This document shows positions 35,393-35,609 of a stretch of DNA of 35,609 bases, in pieces (positions within the stretch are counted from its first letter, which is position 1; every line of letters begins with the position of its first letter). This stretch comes from an uncultured Prevotellaceae bacterium. Lineage in GTDB: Bacteria; Bacteroidota; Bacteroidia; Bacteroidales; Muribaculaceae. The notes under the pieces are model-generated. The model worked only from the letters and a program-made list of their open reading frames with translations, was not told the origin of the DNA and did not search any database. Made by a program: the position numbers and the translations under genes. The stretch covers positions 1 to 35,609 of the forward strand of contig CAMJZF010000013.1 of assembly GCA_946410125.1 (NCBI GenBank). Reading direction: 5' to 3'.

Positions 35393-35609
35393 TTCATGCC
35401 CGCAACAGTTTTTTATCAATTAAATACAATTCTTTGATACCGGAAGGGGCGCTTCTGACGGAGCTTAAAATTTAAGCTTCACTAAAATTAAAATAAAAAA
35501 TATTGGTTGACTTGGTTTTCTCTTGTTTGCTTTGGTTTGAAATATTAAAATCAGATTAATCAGAAGAATCAGTTGTTTATAAACAATTTTAGCGCGTTAG
35601 CGCATTAAT

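Overview
This 35.6-kb window looks like a chromosomal segment of a Bacteroidales bacterium (my inference, from gene content and TTTG-N19/20-TAnnTTTG promoters). It is gene-dense and mostly housekeeping: argS (3' part), a BI-1-like protein, sppA, lpxK, a purine nucleoside phosphorylase, thiL, two HU-type genes, glnS, an AspT/YidE-type transporter, marC, porV, ispF, glpB/glpA, ugd, rluD, a PASTA protein, fmt, clc, a WcaJ-type transferase, a Sua5-type gene, an FMN-binding protein, a Rieske-like lipoprotein, an ADH/capA/capA/DUF3256/xseA/xseB/DUF2007 run, a dockerin protein and mltG. I saw no phage, IS element, CRISPR, rRNA, tRNA or obvious defence system. The best leads are: (1) an HU-TM-LysM protein translationally coupled to a small HU paralog, a candidate nucleoid-to-envelope tether; (2) a patchwork of short tandem repeat families at gene ends, including a 10-bp-period repeat placed identically after two unrelated TAG stop codons; (3) a Rieske-derived lipoprotein with altered ligands (CxxxH-x16-CxxC) next to an exported FMN-binding protein; (4) tandem CapA lipoproteins overlap-coupled into an operon leading to xseA. 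All family calls were made by eye from motifs and not by database search.
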